The notes: generated by a model from the sequence alone, not told the origin. A stretch of 64,000 nucleotides of DNA from JANNNF01 sp963772935 (GCA_963772935.1 CAVYZK010000008.1:372001-436000); one strand, 5' to 3'. Shown: positions 8,909-17,419, numbered from the stretch's first letter. Program-made: numbers and translations.

Positions 8909-9619
8909 CTACTTGCGCCGATACGTCACGTAATACGGAGGCCGCCCCTCGCGCAGGGCCTTTTGTTCATAGCGGGTTGACAGCCAGTCACTCCACGCCA
9001 CGTCCCCTTGCGCGACAAGTTCAAACCCGGCCTGCGGCACTTCCTCCAGCGTCTGGCGGACGTAATCCGGAATATCGGTGGCGACGCGAAACTCGGCCCC
9101 CGGCTGCATCACGCGGGCGAGTTGCGTCAGATACCCTTGCGTCACGAAGCGGCGGCGGTGGTGGCGGGATTTGGGCCAGGGGTCGGGGTAGTTCAGAAAC
9201 GCCTTGGCAATACAGGCATCCGGCAGCACATCAAACAGATCGCGCACATCGCCGGGGTGGATGTGCAGGTTGGACACCCCGGCCCGCCGGATTTTGCCCA
9301 GCAGCATGGCGATGCCGTTCACAAACGGCTCACACCCGATGATGTCCATCTGCGGATTGGTGGCCGCCATATGCACCATATGCTCACCGCCGCCAAAGCC
9401 GACCTCCAGCCACAGCGGTTTGCCGTTGAACGGCGCAAGGTCGAGCACTGTACGGTCCGGATTATCTTCCCGCGTCAGACCGCGCAGAGTCAGCGGACCA
9501 AGATCCTCGGCCAGATAGGTTTTCTGGCTGCTGCGCAGGGTCTTGCCGTGGATGCGGCCATAGAAGTTGCGTCGCTCGGGCTGGGGTGTGGGCTGGGGTG
9601 TGGGGTCGTCGGTGGACAT
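8909..9619 (-). CDS. trmB: tRNA (guanine-N7-)-methyltransferase
   Basis: Methylates G46 of tRNA variable loops with SAM. The 236-residue protein has the Rossmann SAM motif EVGFGGGEH (around residues 72-80) and the TrmB hallmark NYPDPWPKSRHHRRR. The N-terminus carries a short Pro-rich duplication (PTPQPTPQP), reflected in a small direct repeat in the DNA near 9585-9606. It stands alone between a convergent MBL hydrolase gene and a divergent one. Confidence 0.95.
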   Translation of the reverse strand: MSTDDPTPQPTPQPERRNFYGRIHGKTLRSSQKTYLAEDLGPLTLRGLTREDNPDRTVLDLAPFNGKPLWLEVGFGGGEHMVHMAATNPQMDIIGCEPFVNGIAMLLGKIRRAGVSNLHIHPGDVRDLFDVLPDACIAKAFLNYPDPWPKSRHHRRRFVTQGYLTQLARVMQPGAEFRVATDIPDYVRQTLEEVPQAGFELVAQGDVAWSDWLSTRYEQKALREGRPPYYVTYRRK

Positions 9620-9706
9620 GGCGCCCCGCTTTGTGAATGACTGAACTGCCGCCTAATCGCCCCGTGCGGTCTGGTCAAGGGCATAGACTTTGGTATCATA
9701 TTGCAC

Positions 9707-9740
9707 GCGATATAGTCGTATACGCTTGATTATATATCGC
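9707..9740. promoter_or_regulatory. AT-rich inverted repeat upstream of Tat MBL gene
   Basis: GCGATATA (9707-9714) and TATATCGC (9733-9740) are perfect inverted halves separated by 18 bp, in an unusually AT-rich patch between divergent trmB and the exported MBL hydrolase. Likely a promoter or operator region; no regulator is identified. Confidence 0.45.
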
Positions 9741-9783
9741 ACGGCGGTAGGGTATCGCGAAGTTTCATTTGTTGGAGAGCCGC

Positions 9784-10755
9784 ATGACCTATCCCATTCT
9801 CACCCGTCGCAGCCTGTTCGGGGGCGTCGCCGGTGGCGCTGCCTTTGCTGCCCTTGGCGCGCCGCAACTGGCAAAGGCCGAGACTGCGGCCCCTGGCCCG
9901 CGCCCGGTGATTTACGACCGCATGGTGGGCGACATGATGTTCACCACACTGCTGGACGGCTATCTGGGGTTGGGGCAAGACCTGCTGGTCAATGCTGATC
10001 CCGCGGTGGTGGCGGCATCGCTGACGGCGGCCTATCTGGACCCGACCGCCGCGATTCCGGTGCCGATCAGCACACATCTGATCCGCTCGGGCAGCGATAT
10101 CACCCTGATTGACGCGGGCGCAGGCAATGCCTTTGGCCCCACCGCTGGCCGCCATCTGGCGACGCTTGCCGCCGCAGGGGTGGCCCCCGAGGCCGTCACG
10201 AAGATCATCCTCACCCACATGCACCCCGACCACATCGGCGGGCTGGTGACCGATGCAGGGGCCGTGTTCCCGAACGCCAGCCTGCACGTGTCACAAACCG
10301 ACCTTGCCTTCTGGACCGACGCTGCGATTGCGGCATCGGTGCCGGACAGCGCCAAGCCGTTCTTTGCCTTGGCGAGTGCGGTGGTCGCAGCCTACGGCGA
10401 GCGGGTGATGGCGTTTGACGGTGACGCCGATCTGGGCGGCGGTCTGACCGCCATCGCGATGCCGGGCCACACGCCGGGGCACACCGGGTATCGGTTGGCG
10501 TCAGGGTCGGACCAACTGATCATCTGGGGTGATTCGACCGCCTTTGCCGCCTTGCAGTTCACTCACCCCGACATCGGCATTTCGTTTGATGCAGATTCTG
10601 CCATGGCCTCCGTCACCCGCAAGAAAGTGCTGGCAATGGCAGCGGCCGACAAGATCGCGGTGGCCGGGTCGCACCTGCCCTTCCCCGGTGTCGGCCATGT
10701 CGAGGCACGCGGCGACCTGTTTGCCTGGGTGCCAGAGGAGTGGAAGTATCTGTAA
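9784..10755 (+). CDS. Tat-exported MBL-fold hydrolase
   Basis: A 323-residue metallo-beta-lactamase-fold protein with a twin-arginine signal (TRRSLFGG, then an Ala-rich segment and APQLAKAE), so probably folded in the cytoplasm and exported to the periplasm. The metal motif THMHPDHIGG and the later MPGHTPGHTGY give the binuclear site. The start is ATG 9784, with GGAGAG just upstream. Related periplasmic MBL proteins are often annotated as quinoprotein relay or AHL-lactonase-like, and no specific substrate can be claimed. It stands alone, with an AT-rich palindrome in its promoter region and a strong hairpin 63 bp after its stop. Confidence 0.85.
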   Translation: MTYPILTRRSLFGGVAGGAAFAALGAPQLAKAETAAPGPRPVIYDRMVGDMMFTTLLDGYLGLGQDLLVNADPAVVAASLTAAYLDPTAAIPVPISTHLIRSGSDITLIDAGAGNAFGPTAGRHLATLAAAGVAPEAVTKIILTHMHPDHIGGLVTDAGAVFPNASLHVSQTDLAFWTDAAIAASVPDSAKPFFALASAVVAAYGERVMAFDGDADLGGGLTAIAMPGHTPGHTGYRLASGSDQLIIWGDSTAFAALQFTHPDIGISFDADSAMASVTRKKVLAMAAADKIAVAGSHLPFPGVGHVEARGDLFAWVPEEWKYL

Positions 10756-10817
10756 GGCGGCACCCACGATAGCCACGATATCCGCCGCGTGGCACTGACT
10801 GACAAACCCGCATCTGA

Positions 10818-10850
10818 CCACCGCCGCCGCGCGTATCGCGGCGGCGGTGG
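10818..10850. terminator. Long perfect GC hairpin
   Basis: CCACCGCCGCCGCG pairs perfectly with CGCGGCGGCGGTGG around the loop CGTAT. It follows the exported MBL gene by 63 bp. No T-run follows, so it is either a non-canonical terminator or an mRNA-protecting structure. Confidence 0.6.
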
Positions 10851-10922
10851 GGAACGGGCCGAAGGGTCAAAATGGTCGCTGTAGGGCGGGCTTTACCCCG
10901 CTACACCCACCCCAAATCCGTA

Positions 10923-10977
10923 TCTACACATCCTTTACGGATTCTCTACGCATCCTCTACACATTCTCTACATCCCC
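10923..10977. repeat. Five 11-bp tandem near-repeats
   Basis: Units TCTACACATCC, TTTACGGATTC, TCTACGCATCC, TCTACACATTC and TCTACATCCCC run head to tail. The 11-bp period is close to one helical turn. The array ends about 180 bp before the helicase start. Confidence 0.7.
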
Positions 10978-11158
10978 CTTCCCCTTGACAAATCCCGTCA
11001 AATCGCCCATCTGCACCTCAACCGACAGCCCGTGCCGCGTGAGCACCGAAAGGCCCGGTCACAGGTTCCCAATATCACGCAGGGGCGCCGCTTGCGGCAC
11101 GGCAACCGGAATCCTCCGGGGGCGAGGGTCGCTTGCTCCTTGACGTATGGAACGACCC

Positions 11159-12478
11159 ATGACCACGTTTGCCGATCTCGGCCTATCCCCCAGCATTTTG
11201 AAAACGCTGGAAAAAACCACTCTCAAAATGCCAACCCCCATTCAGGTTCAGGCCATTCCGCATATCATGGCGGGGCGCGATCTGATGGGTCTGGCCCAAA
11301 CCGGCACCGGCAAGACGGCGGCCTTCGGCCTGCCGCTGCTGCACCGGATTCTGGACCTTGGCCACCCGCCTGCCCCCAAAACCGTGCGAGCGCTGATCCT
11401 CGCGCCAACACGCGAGCTGGTCAGCCAAATCGCTGTAAACCTTGAGGTTTTTACCAAAGGCACCGCTGTCAAAGTGGCCATGGTGGTGGGCGGCGCAAGC
11501 CTTTTCAAACAGGCCGAACGCCTGAAACGCGGCGCGGATGTGCTGGTCGCAACCCCCGGTCGTCTGATTGACCTGCTGGAGCGGGGGGATGTGACCCTTT
11601 CCGCCACCGGTTATCTGGTGCTGGACGAGGCCGACCACATGCTCGACATGGGCTTCATCCATGCGCTGCGGAAGATCGCCAAGCATATTCCTGTGAAACG
11701 TCAGACACTTCTGTTCTCGGCCACCATGCCGAAAGACATTGAGGAAATCGCCGACACCTATCTGCGCGACCCGGTTCGCGTGCAGGTGGCCCCGCCGGGC
11801 AAGCCGGTCGAACGCATTGTGCAGGGCGTGCATTACATCCCCAACGGCGACAAAGCCCGCCTGCTGGAGGACTACCTCAAAAAGCACCCGTCCGAGCAGG
11901 CGCTGGTCTTTGGCCGCACGAAGCATGGCTCTGAAAAGCTTATGAAATTGCTGGCGGCCTGGGGCTTCAAAACGGGGTCCATCCACGGCAACAAAAGCCA
12001 GTCGCAGCGTGACCGCACCCTGACCGAATTCCGCAATGCCGAGATTGACGTGCTGGTGGCCACCGATGTGGCGGCACGCGGCATCGACATTCCGGGCGTG
12101 CGGCATGTGTATAACTTCGATCTGCCCAACGTGCCGGAAAACTATGTCCACCGCATCGGCCGCACGGCCCGGGCTGGCAAGGAAGGCACGGCTGTGTCGT
12201 TCTGTTCGCCTGCCGAAATGGGCGAGCTGCAAGACATTGAAAAGCTGCTGAAAAAGCCGATCCCGGTGATCGGTGGCGCGGCTTGGGCGGCGGATGCGAT
12301 TGCCGCAGCCCCCAAGCCCGGCCAGAACCGTGGTCAGCGCCCGGCCCGTCCGCAAGGGCAAAAAGCAGGCTCCAAACCCCCGGCGCGCGGTGCGGCAAAA
12401 CCTGCTGGCAAACCGGCGGCGAAACCGATGGGCGGCACCTTTACCCCGCGTCGCGCCGCACAGCGCAAACCGGTCTGA
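11159..12478 (+). CDS. rhlE: DEAD-box RNA helicase, RhlE-type
   Basis: ATP-dependent RNA helicase, 439 residues, probably in RNA turnover or ribosome assembly. Canonical motifs in order: Q-motif MPTPIQVQAIP, motif I AQTGTGKTAA, motif II DEAD, motif III SAT, motif V VATDVAARGID, motif VI HRIGRTARAG. The C-terminal tail is basic, Pro/Lys/Gln-rich and probably disordered, typical of RhlE. I use the ATG at 11159 (MTTFADLGLS); an ATG at 11147 adds four residues. The long upstream region with 11-bp repeats may be a regulatory leader. A hairpin terminator follows at 12486. Confidence 0.93.
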   Translation: MTTFADLGLSPSILKTLEKTTLKMPTPIQVQAIPHIMAGRDLMGLAQTGTGKTAAFGLPLLHRILDLGHPPAPKTVRALILAPTRELVSQIAVNLEVFTKGTAVKVAMVVGGASLFKQAERLKRGADVLVATPGRLIDLLERGDVTLSATGYLVLDEADHMLDMGFIHALRKIAKHIPVKRQTLLFSATMPKDIEEIADTYLRDPVRVQVAPPGKPVERIVQGVHYIPNGDKARLLEDYLKKHPSEQALVFGRTKHGSEKLMKLLAAWGFKTGSIHGNKSQSQRDRTLTEFRNAEIDVLVATDVAARGIDIPGVRHVYNFDLPNVPENYVHRIGRTARAGKEGTAVSFCSPAEMGELQDIEKLLKKPIPVIGGAAWAADAIAAAPKPGQNRGQRPARPQGQKAGSKPPARGAAKPAGKPAAKPMGGTFTPRRAAQRKPV

Positions 12479-12485
12479 TATCCCG

Positions 12486-12513
12486 AAGGGGCTGCATCGC
12501 GCGGCCCCTTTCT
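12486..12513 (+). terminator. Rho-independent terminator after rhlE
   Basis: AAGGGGC (12486-12492) pairs with GCCCCTT (12504-12510), followed by TTTCTC. It lies 8 bp past the helicase stop. Confidence 0.65.
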
Positions 12514-12520
12514 CCCTGAT

Positions 12521-12973
12521 TTAGTTGGATTCTTCTTCGAGGTTCAGCTTCATTTCCAGCAGAACCTGTTGAATCGCAAGCGTTTCGCGCAGCAACCGCT
12601 TGGCCTCGTTGACCGAGATCACCCCGTCGCCGATGGCATTGTTATACTCGGCCATCAGCATCGCAAACCGCTGCGCCAGGGCCACCACATCTTGATTGAC
12701 ACCCGATGAGGTCGCGTTGCGTTTTTGCGCGTCGTAGGACATGGTGATGCCGTTCAGATCGGCCAATGCTGCGGTCACATGCGGAAACTTGGCCGCGGCT
12801 TCCAGTTGTGCCACCACGTCGATCGGCATGAACCGGTCGTCATGTTCGTCGCTGTCAGAATAATAGCGCCCAAGGGTCGCCTTCGATTTGCCGGTAAGCG
12901 CGCAGGCCGCCTCAATCCCCACATCCTTGACCAGTGCCTCAGTGTGCTTTTTCAGGTAGGTTGCGTTCGACAT
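12521..12973 (-). CDS. Conserved hypothetical, putative HTH protein
   Basis: A 150-residue protein of unknown function. The N-terminal half (residues 10-40) reads like a helix-turn-helix: an ALVKDVGIEAACALTG helix followed by KSKATLGRYYSD. The middle MPIDVVAQLEAAA resembles regulators of the lambda CII or Cro type. The C-terminal half is predicted helical and ends in an acidic tail. The ATG at 12973 has AGGAGA 7 nt upstream; an open frame further upstream is unlikely to be used. It is divergent from tdk. I regard DNA binding as plausible, not shown. Confidence 0.6.
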   Translation of the reverse strand: MSNATYLKKHTEALVKDVGIEAACALTGKSKATLGRYYSDSDEHDDRFMPIDVVAQLEAAAKFPHVTAALADLNGITMSYDAQKRNATSSGVNQDVVALAQRFAMLMAEYNNAIGDGVISVNEAKRLLRETLAIQQVLLEMKLNLEEESN

Positions 12974-13348
12974 GCGGCTTCTCCTCACACTCCCCAACAC
13001 GGCGCAGGCCGGGGAAATCGTTATACCTTTTCCCATTAATCCCGCTGTAAGGGTTTGTCATTGATAAAGGTGTTCCGGGCGACCGGAACTGTACTGAGTG
13101 GCCAACGTCCCCAGCGTTGGCAATGGGTGGGGGTCCGCTGTGCGTGCGTTCTGCAAGGGGCGACAGTCATGGTTTTGGCTTTGTCGTGCAGCGGACTCGT
13201 CTTTTCTGTGTCTTTTGGCCGTGTTTTTGCGTTGTGTTTGGCCTTGGTAAATGGTGCTGACGTTTGCAGCGGACCCCACCCATCGTTTTTGTCACCCGAC
13301 GCGCCGTAACCTTGCGCGACACCCCCCGGATCGGGTAGCCATCGGACC
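12974..13348. other. 375-bp divergent intergenic region with strong RNA-folding potential
   Basis: No credible gene. It is more T-rich than its surroundings and carries several inverted repeats: 13072-13089, 13101-13121, 13123-13140 with 13267-13283, and 13133-13140 with 13189-13196. It lies between the HTH-like gene and tdk and is described separately as a candidate structured RNA. Confidence 0.6.
13072..13291 (+). ncRNA. Candidate structured leader or ncRNA upstream of tdk
   Basis: Two local hairpins (GTTCCGG/CCGGAAC at 13072-13089; GCCAACG/CGTTGGC at 13101-13121) precede a 17-bp inverted repeat with a single bulge (13123-13140 with 13267-13283) that is directly followed by CGTTTTTG. The inner half GTCCGCTG at 13133 can instead pair with CAGCGGAC at 13189. 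The two pairings exclude each other, as in attenuators. It could also be a degenerate intergenic repeat. Confidence 0.4.
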
Positions 13349-13927
13349 ATGGCAAAGCTGTATTTCCACTTCTCGACCATGAACGCGGGCAAATCGACGG
13401 CCCTGCTGCAAGCCTCGCACAACTATCGTGAAGGCGGCATGCAGACCTATCTTGTCACCGCCAATCTGGACAATCGCGCAGGCCCGGGCCGGATCGCCAG
13501 CCGGATCGGCATTGGCGAGGATGCCGATACGTTTCGCCCCGGGGACGATCTGTTTGCCAAGCTGAGCGCCCGTCTGGACCGTGGTCCGGTGGCCTGTGTG
13601 TTCATTGACGAGGCACAGTTTCTGACCACCGATCAGGTTTGGGAGCTGGCCCGTGCGGTGGATGATCTGGGCGTGCCGGTGATGTGCTACGGGCTGCGGG
13701 TGGATTTTCAGGGCAACCTGTTTCCGGGATCGGCCGCGCTGCTGGCCTGGGCGGATGAAATGCGGGAAGTGCGCACCATCTGTCCCTGCGGACGCAAGGC
13801 CACCATGGTGATCCGGCGCGGGCCAGATGGGCGGGCGCTGAAAGACGGCGAACAGGTGGTGATCGGCGGCAATGAAACCTATCTGTCCCTGTGCCGCCGC
13901 CATTGGCGCGAGGCTGTGGCCGATTAG
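13349..13927 (+). CDS. tdk: Thymidine kinase
   Basis: Phosphorylates thymidine to dTMP. The 192-residue TK1-type enzyme has the P-loop FSTMNAGKST (residues 8-17), the DEAQF segment, and zinc-binding cysteines in CPCGRKA and CRRHW. The length is normal. The stop overlaps the convergent EamA gene stop by 4 bp. It complements the deoA and upp salvage genes at 17.5-22 kb but is not in their operon. The region upstream folds strongly and could regulate it. Confidence 0.96.
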   Translation: MAKLYFHFSTMNAGKSTALLQASHNYREGGMQTYLVTANLDNRAGPGRIASRIGIGEDADTFRPGDDLFAKLSARLDRGPVACVFIDEAQFLTTDQVWELARAVDDLGVPVMCYGLRVDFQGNLFPGSAALLAWADEMREVRTICPCGRKATMVIRRGPDGRALKDGEQVVIGGNETYLSLCRRHWREAVAD

Positions 13928-14844
13928 GCCTTACGCAGCGCAATCAGGCTGCCGGCCACCACGATCAGCACCATTCCGGCGACGGCAAGCAGGCTAAGCC
14001 CTTCCCCCCACAGCACAAATGTCCAGAAGGCCGAGGCGGGCAGGATGATGTATTCCAGCACAGACGCGCGGCCCGCATCGGTGATCTGATAGGCCCGGAT
14101 CATCATGCCTACGCCGATCAACGACCCTGCCGCCTGCACAAAGGTCCAGAACAGAAACGTCGAGCTGGGCCAGACCGGCCCGCGCTGCACAAAGCCCGCA
14201 GCCCCTTCGGGCACCACCATGGGCCAAAGTGCGAGCGCCGCCATGCCCACAGCGCCGATAACGCCCAGCATCAGGAAGAACCCGGCGAGCAGCGTTTCAG
14301 CGGATTCGTGCGGGCACCATTGGCGGGTGGCGATGTTGCCCATGGCATACATCGCGCCCGCCAGCACCGGCAGCACCGCCGCCAAAGACGCGCCCGACAG
14401 CGCCTCTGGCCCCAGCACCAGCACGACGCCCGCAAAACCCATGGCTACGGCGGCAATCTGCACCCCGCCCATGGGCTGGCCGTATAAAAACCGCCCGATC
14501 AGCAGCACGAAAATCGGTGCCGTGAACAGCCCCGCCGCAACCAGCGCGACCGGCAAGAACGCAAGCGCGCCAAAGTAGATCACCATCGCCAGCCCGTGAA
14601 TGACCGACCGTGCCAGCACCGCCCGCCCGTTGACGGGTCGCAACCGCAGCCGCATCGGCACCGCCGCAAGCCCCAGCAAAACCATCGCCATCGCAGTCCG
14701 GGTCAGGTGAAACTGCCACAACCCGGCATCGGCGGCGATGACTTTGACATAGTTGTCGGTGAACCCGATCACCATCGCATAGCCAAGGATCAGCCCTGCA
14801 GCAGCAAGCGGTCGATCCGTCGGGCGCGCAAGGCTGTGGGTCAT
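13924..14844 (-). CDS. DMT-superfamily (EamA) transporter
   Basis: A 306-residue membrane protein with about ten hydrophobic segments arranged as two EamA repeats, typical of drug/metabolite transporters. The second repeat begins near LPVLAGAMYAMGNIATRQW and is followed by three further segments including the PASAFWTFVLWGE motif usual in the family. Substrates of this group (amino acids, metabolites, drugs) cannot be told from sequence. It is convergent with tdk, overlapping at the stop codons. Confidence 0.85.
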   Translation of the reverse strand: MTHSLARPTDRPLAAAGLILGYAMVIGFTDNYVKVIAADAGLWQFHLTRTAMAMVLLGLAAVPMRLRLRPVNGRAVLARSVIHGLAMVIYFGALAFLPVALVAAGLFTAPIFVLLIGRFLYGQPMGGVQIAAVAMGFAGVVLVLGPEALSGASLAAVLPVLAGAMYAMGNIATRQWCPHESAETLLAGFFLMLGVIGAVGMAALALWPMVVPEGAAGFVQRGPVWPSSTFLFWTFVQAAGSLIGVGMMIRAYQITDAGRASVLEYIILPASAFWTFVLWGEGLSLLAVAGMVLIVVAGSLIALRKA

Positions 14845-15032
14845 GCCAGTTTCCAGTGGTGAGATGCCCGCCTAGCAAGCCTTAGTCACCCACAAATGCC
14901 TGCCTGATTGCGACACAAAGCCAACGGAATTGCCGCGATGTGGGTCACGCCGCCCGAAGATGCACAAGACATTGTGGTGCGCCTGACTTCTCGGTAAGGT
15001 CAGCGCGCAACAGGCAGAGACCAAAACGCCCC

Positions 15033-16055
15033 ATGACGGCGCTAAAGCAATACGAACGGCTGGAAAGCATCGGCCTTTGGCGCGATGACCCCGAGGCACA
15101 GCGCCGCGAGGTGCTGGTGCGTTTCGGTGAGGCCACGCTGGTGCTGTCTGACCCAAGGTCCGAAGTGGCCCTGTCGCATTGGTCGCTGCCCGCCGTGGAA
15201 CGGCGCAATCCCGGGGTGCTGCCTGCGCTGTATGCGCCTGGCGATGACGCGCTGGAAACGCTGGAAATCGACGACACCGACATGATTCAGGCGCTGGAGA
15301 AAGTGCGCGGGGCCGTTGTCGCCGCCATCCCCCGCCCCGGCAGGCTGCGCGGTGTGGTGCTGGGCGGGTTGACGCTGGCGGTGATGGGGCTTGGCGTGTT
15401 CTGGGTGCCGGATGCGCTGATCGCACATACCGCGTCGGTCGTTCCGGCCTCGCAGCGGGCGGAACTGGGGCAGTTGGCGCTGGATGATGTGATCCGACTG
15501 ACCGGGGCCCCCTGCGACAACCAGCAGGGGCTGCGCGCGCTTGCCAATCTGTCGGAACGGGTGTTCGGCCCGGTGGATACGCCGATCCTGTATGTCGTGC
15601 GCGACGGGGTGACCACCGGGCTGCACCTGCCCGGCGATGTGATCGTGCTGTCAAACACGCTGATCAGCACCGCCAATGGCCCCGAGGCTTTGGCCGGGGC
15701 CGCCTTGGCCGAAGGCGAGCGGCGCAAGCTGCAAGACCCGATGCTGCCCTTGTTGACCCATGCCGGGCTGCGCGCCAGCTTTCACCTGCTGACCACGGGC
15801 GAATTGTCCCCCGCTGCGGTGACGGGCTATGGCGAGACGATCCTGCGGGCCACCCCTGCCGCACTGTCCACCGAACCCCTGCTGGCCGCGTTCAAGGCGG
15901 CGCAATTGCCATCAACCGCCTATGCCTATGCCGTTGACCCGACTGGTGAAACCACCCTGCCGTTGATAGAGGCCGATCCGTTTCGCGGCCTGTCCCCGAC
16001 GCCGCTGATCCCGGATGGCGAATGGGTTGCCTTGCAGGGTCTGTGTTCGGGGTAA
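15033..16055 (+). CDS. Membrane protein with degenerate M48 peptidase-like domain
   Basis: A 340-residue protein with a soluble N-terminus (about 100 residues), one membrane segment (about residues 106-126) and a C-terminal domain. In that domain the stretch LPGDVIVLSNTLIS, followed by an Ala-rich helix, is laid out like M48 metalloproteases. Where those have HExxH, this protein reads LAEGERRKLQD, so the zinc ligands are absent. It is probably a non-catalytic relative, or the likeness is accidental. The ATG at 15033 starts the recognisable part. It ends at a bidirectional terminator shared with the SPOR gene. Confidence 0.6.
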   Translation: MTALKQYERLESIGLWRDDPEAQRREVLVRFGEATLVLSDPRSEVALSHWSLPAVERRNPGVLPALYAPGDDALETLEIDDTDMIQALEKVRGAVVAAIPRPGRLRGVVLGGLTLAVMGLGVFWVPDALIAHTASVVPASQRAELGQLALDDVIRLTGAPCDNQQGLRALANLSERVFGPVDTPILYVVRDGVTTGLHLPGDVIVLSNTLISTANGPEALAGAALAEGERRKLQDPMLPLLTHAGLRASFHLLTTGELSPAAVTGYGETILRATPAALSTEPLLAAFKAAQLPSTAYAYAVDPTGETTLPLIEADPFRGLSPTPLIPDGEWVALQGLCSG

Positions 16056-16060
16056 CGCAA

Positions 16061-16088
16061 AAAGCCCCCGGATTGAACCGGGGGCTTT
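16061..16088. terminator. Bidirectional terminator
   Basis: AAAGCCCCCGG pairs perfectly with CCGGGGGCTTT around a 6-base loop, between convergent genes ending at 16055 and 16106. A- and T-runs flank it on both sides, so it can serve both strands. Confidence 0.9.
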
Positions 16089-16105
16089 CTTGATAACATC
16101 CATTC

Positions 16106-17419
16106 TCAGCGCAGGATCGCGTCGCCAAACCCGGCACGGCGCGCGGCGTTCAGCGCGGCTTGCGCCTCGGCGGCCGACCCGAACGGCCCGGCGTAGACGA
16201 TCTGCAACGCCTTGCCGCCCTTGTTCACCTTGGACCGCACGACCGGCAAACCCAAGCCCGACAGACGGGCTGCAGCCCCATCGGCGTTTGACGCCACGCC
16301 AAAGCTGCCGACCTGCACCAGCGACCCGCCCTTGGATTTGGTCTTGGGCGCAACCCGCGCTTGCGTTTCAACCCGGCGCACCGCACCCACTTTGGTCTGC
16401 GGCACCGATTTGGTGGAAACCACGACACGGCTTTCCTGCGCCACACCTTTGGTGGACGGACGCACCACCACGACCAGCCGCTTGCGCTTTACCGTGCTGC
16501 CTTCACGCAGTTCAGATGGCACGGTGCGGGTCCAGATCTCATCCTGATCGACCACGCCCTGCACGGTCTGCCGCCCCCGGTTGACGTTCAGCCGCCCGTC
16601 CTTCCACGCCGTATGGTAGCCTTCAGGGATGCCGGGTTCTTTGCTGGATTTGGTCGAGGTATAGACGTTGTAGCCCTGCGTGACCCCGTTCAGATCGCCC
16701 GAAACATAGCGCGGGAAGGTGGCACCAACCAGCGACGACCCGCCCGTGGTACACATTATCTTGCTGCCGCCGCCATAGACCTCAAACCGCTGCGCCACCG
16801 GGTTTGCCGCCGGGCAAGCCAGACGCAAACCTGACGCTGACGGCACGGTGTCCACGGTCTGGCCCGCATATTGCGTCTCGCGCTGCACAGTCGTGCGCTG
16901 CACAGGCGCTGCGGCGGCCAGTTCGGTGGGCGTGGCGGGGCGGCGCACTTGCGGGGTGGGGGCTGCGACCACGACCTGACGACGGGGTGCCTGCTTGATC
17001 ATCGGGGCGGCGGGCACATAATCTGCCGTCGCAACCTTGCTGCCCACAGGCGCGGCTGTGCGGATTTTCGGCGCGGTCTTGATGCTGGCAACTGTATCCA
17101 GCGGGGCGCTGCGTGCAACGGGCTGCTTTGGCACGGGTGCAGGTGCAGGCGCTGCCTCGGCCACCTCTACCTTGCCGCCCGATCCGCCATAGCCGCACAA
17201 CTGACGACGGTCGCGGCTGACGCGCGGGATCCAGCTTATCTGCCCGCCATAGCCTGCGCGCAGAAACACGCACCCCCGGCTGTCAACATATTGCTGTCCT
17301 TTGAACCCCGCAGGCGGTTGTTCGGCAGGCCCGCCAAGATCACGGACGGACTGCGCGGCGACGGGGGCAACCCCAAAAGCGGTGACCAGAACGGCCACCG
17401 ACACAAATTTCCAAAGCAT
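16106..17419 (-). CDS. SPOR-domain protein with signal peptide
   Basis: A 437-residue exported protein. Residues 1-22 are a signal peptide (MLWKFVSVAVLVTAFGVAPV, then AAQ). A Cys-containing N-terminal region (SRGCVFLRAGYGG, RRQLCGYGG) is followed by a long Pro/Ala/Val-rich linker and a C-terminal SPOR domain (about 360-437: LVQVGSFGVASNADGAAARL through RRAGFGDAILR). SPOR domains bind denuded septal peptidoglycan, so a role at the division site is likely. I start at ATG 17419, after a G-rich Shine-Dalgarno; a TTG at 17431 is possible. It lies 66 bp after upp. Confidence 0.85.
   Translation of the reverse strand: MLWKFVSVAVLVTAFGVAPVAAQSVRDLGGPAEQPPAGFKGQQYVDSRGCVFLRAGYGGQISWIPRVSRDRRQLCGYGGSGGKVEVAEAAPAPAPVPKQPVARSAPLDTVASIKTAPKIRTAAPVGSKVATADYVPAAPMIKQAPRRQVVVAAPTPQVRRPATPTELAAAAPVQRTTVQRETQYAGQTVDTVPSASGLRLACPAANPVAQRFEVYGGGSKIMCTTGGSSLVGATFPRYVSGDLNGVTQGYNVYTSTKSSKEPGIPEGYHTAWKDGRLNVNRGRQTVQGVVDQDEIWTRTVPSELREGSTVKRKRLVVVVRPSTKGVAQESRVVVSTKSVPQTKVGAVRRVETQARVAPKTKSKGGSLVQVGSFGVASNADGAAARLSGLGLPVVRSKVNKGGKALQIVYAGPFGSAAEAQAALNAARRAGFGDAILR

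Larger units (their letters stand above)
10756..11158. other. 403-bp intergenic region before the DEAD-box gene
   Basis: No convincing gene. It contains a 14-bp-stem hairpin (10818-10850), an array of five near-identical 11-bp units (10923-10977), and TTGAC/GTCAA inverted halves close behind it. It probably holds the promoter and leader of the helicase gene. Confidence 0.6.

Noticed and set aside
13055..13309. Plus-strand open frame of 84 codons upstream of tdk
   Set aside because: Starts at TTG without a clear Shine-Dalgarno, has no family likeness, and lies on the strongly folding region; the structure explains the sequence better.
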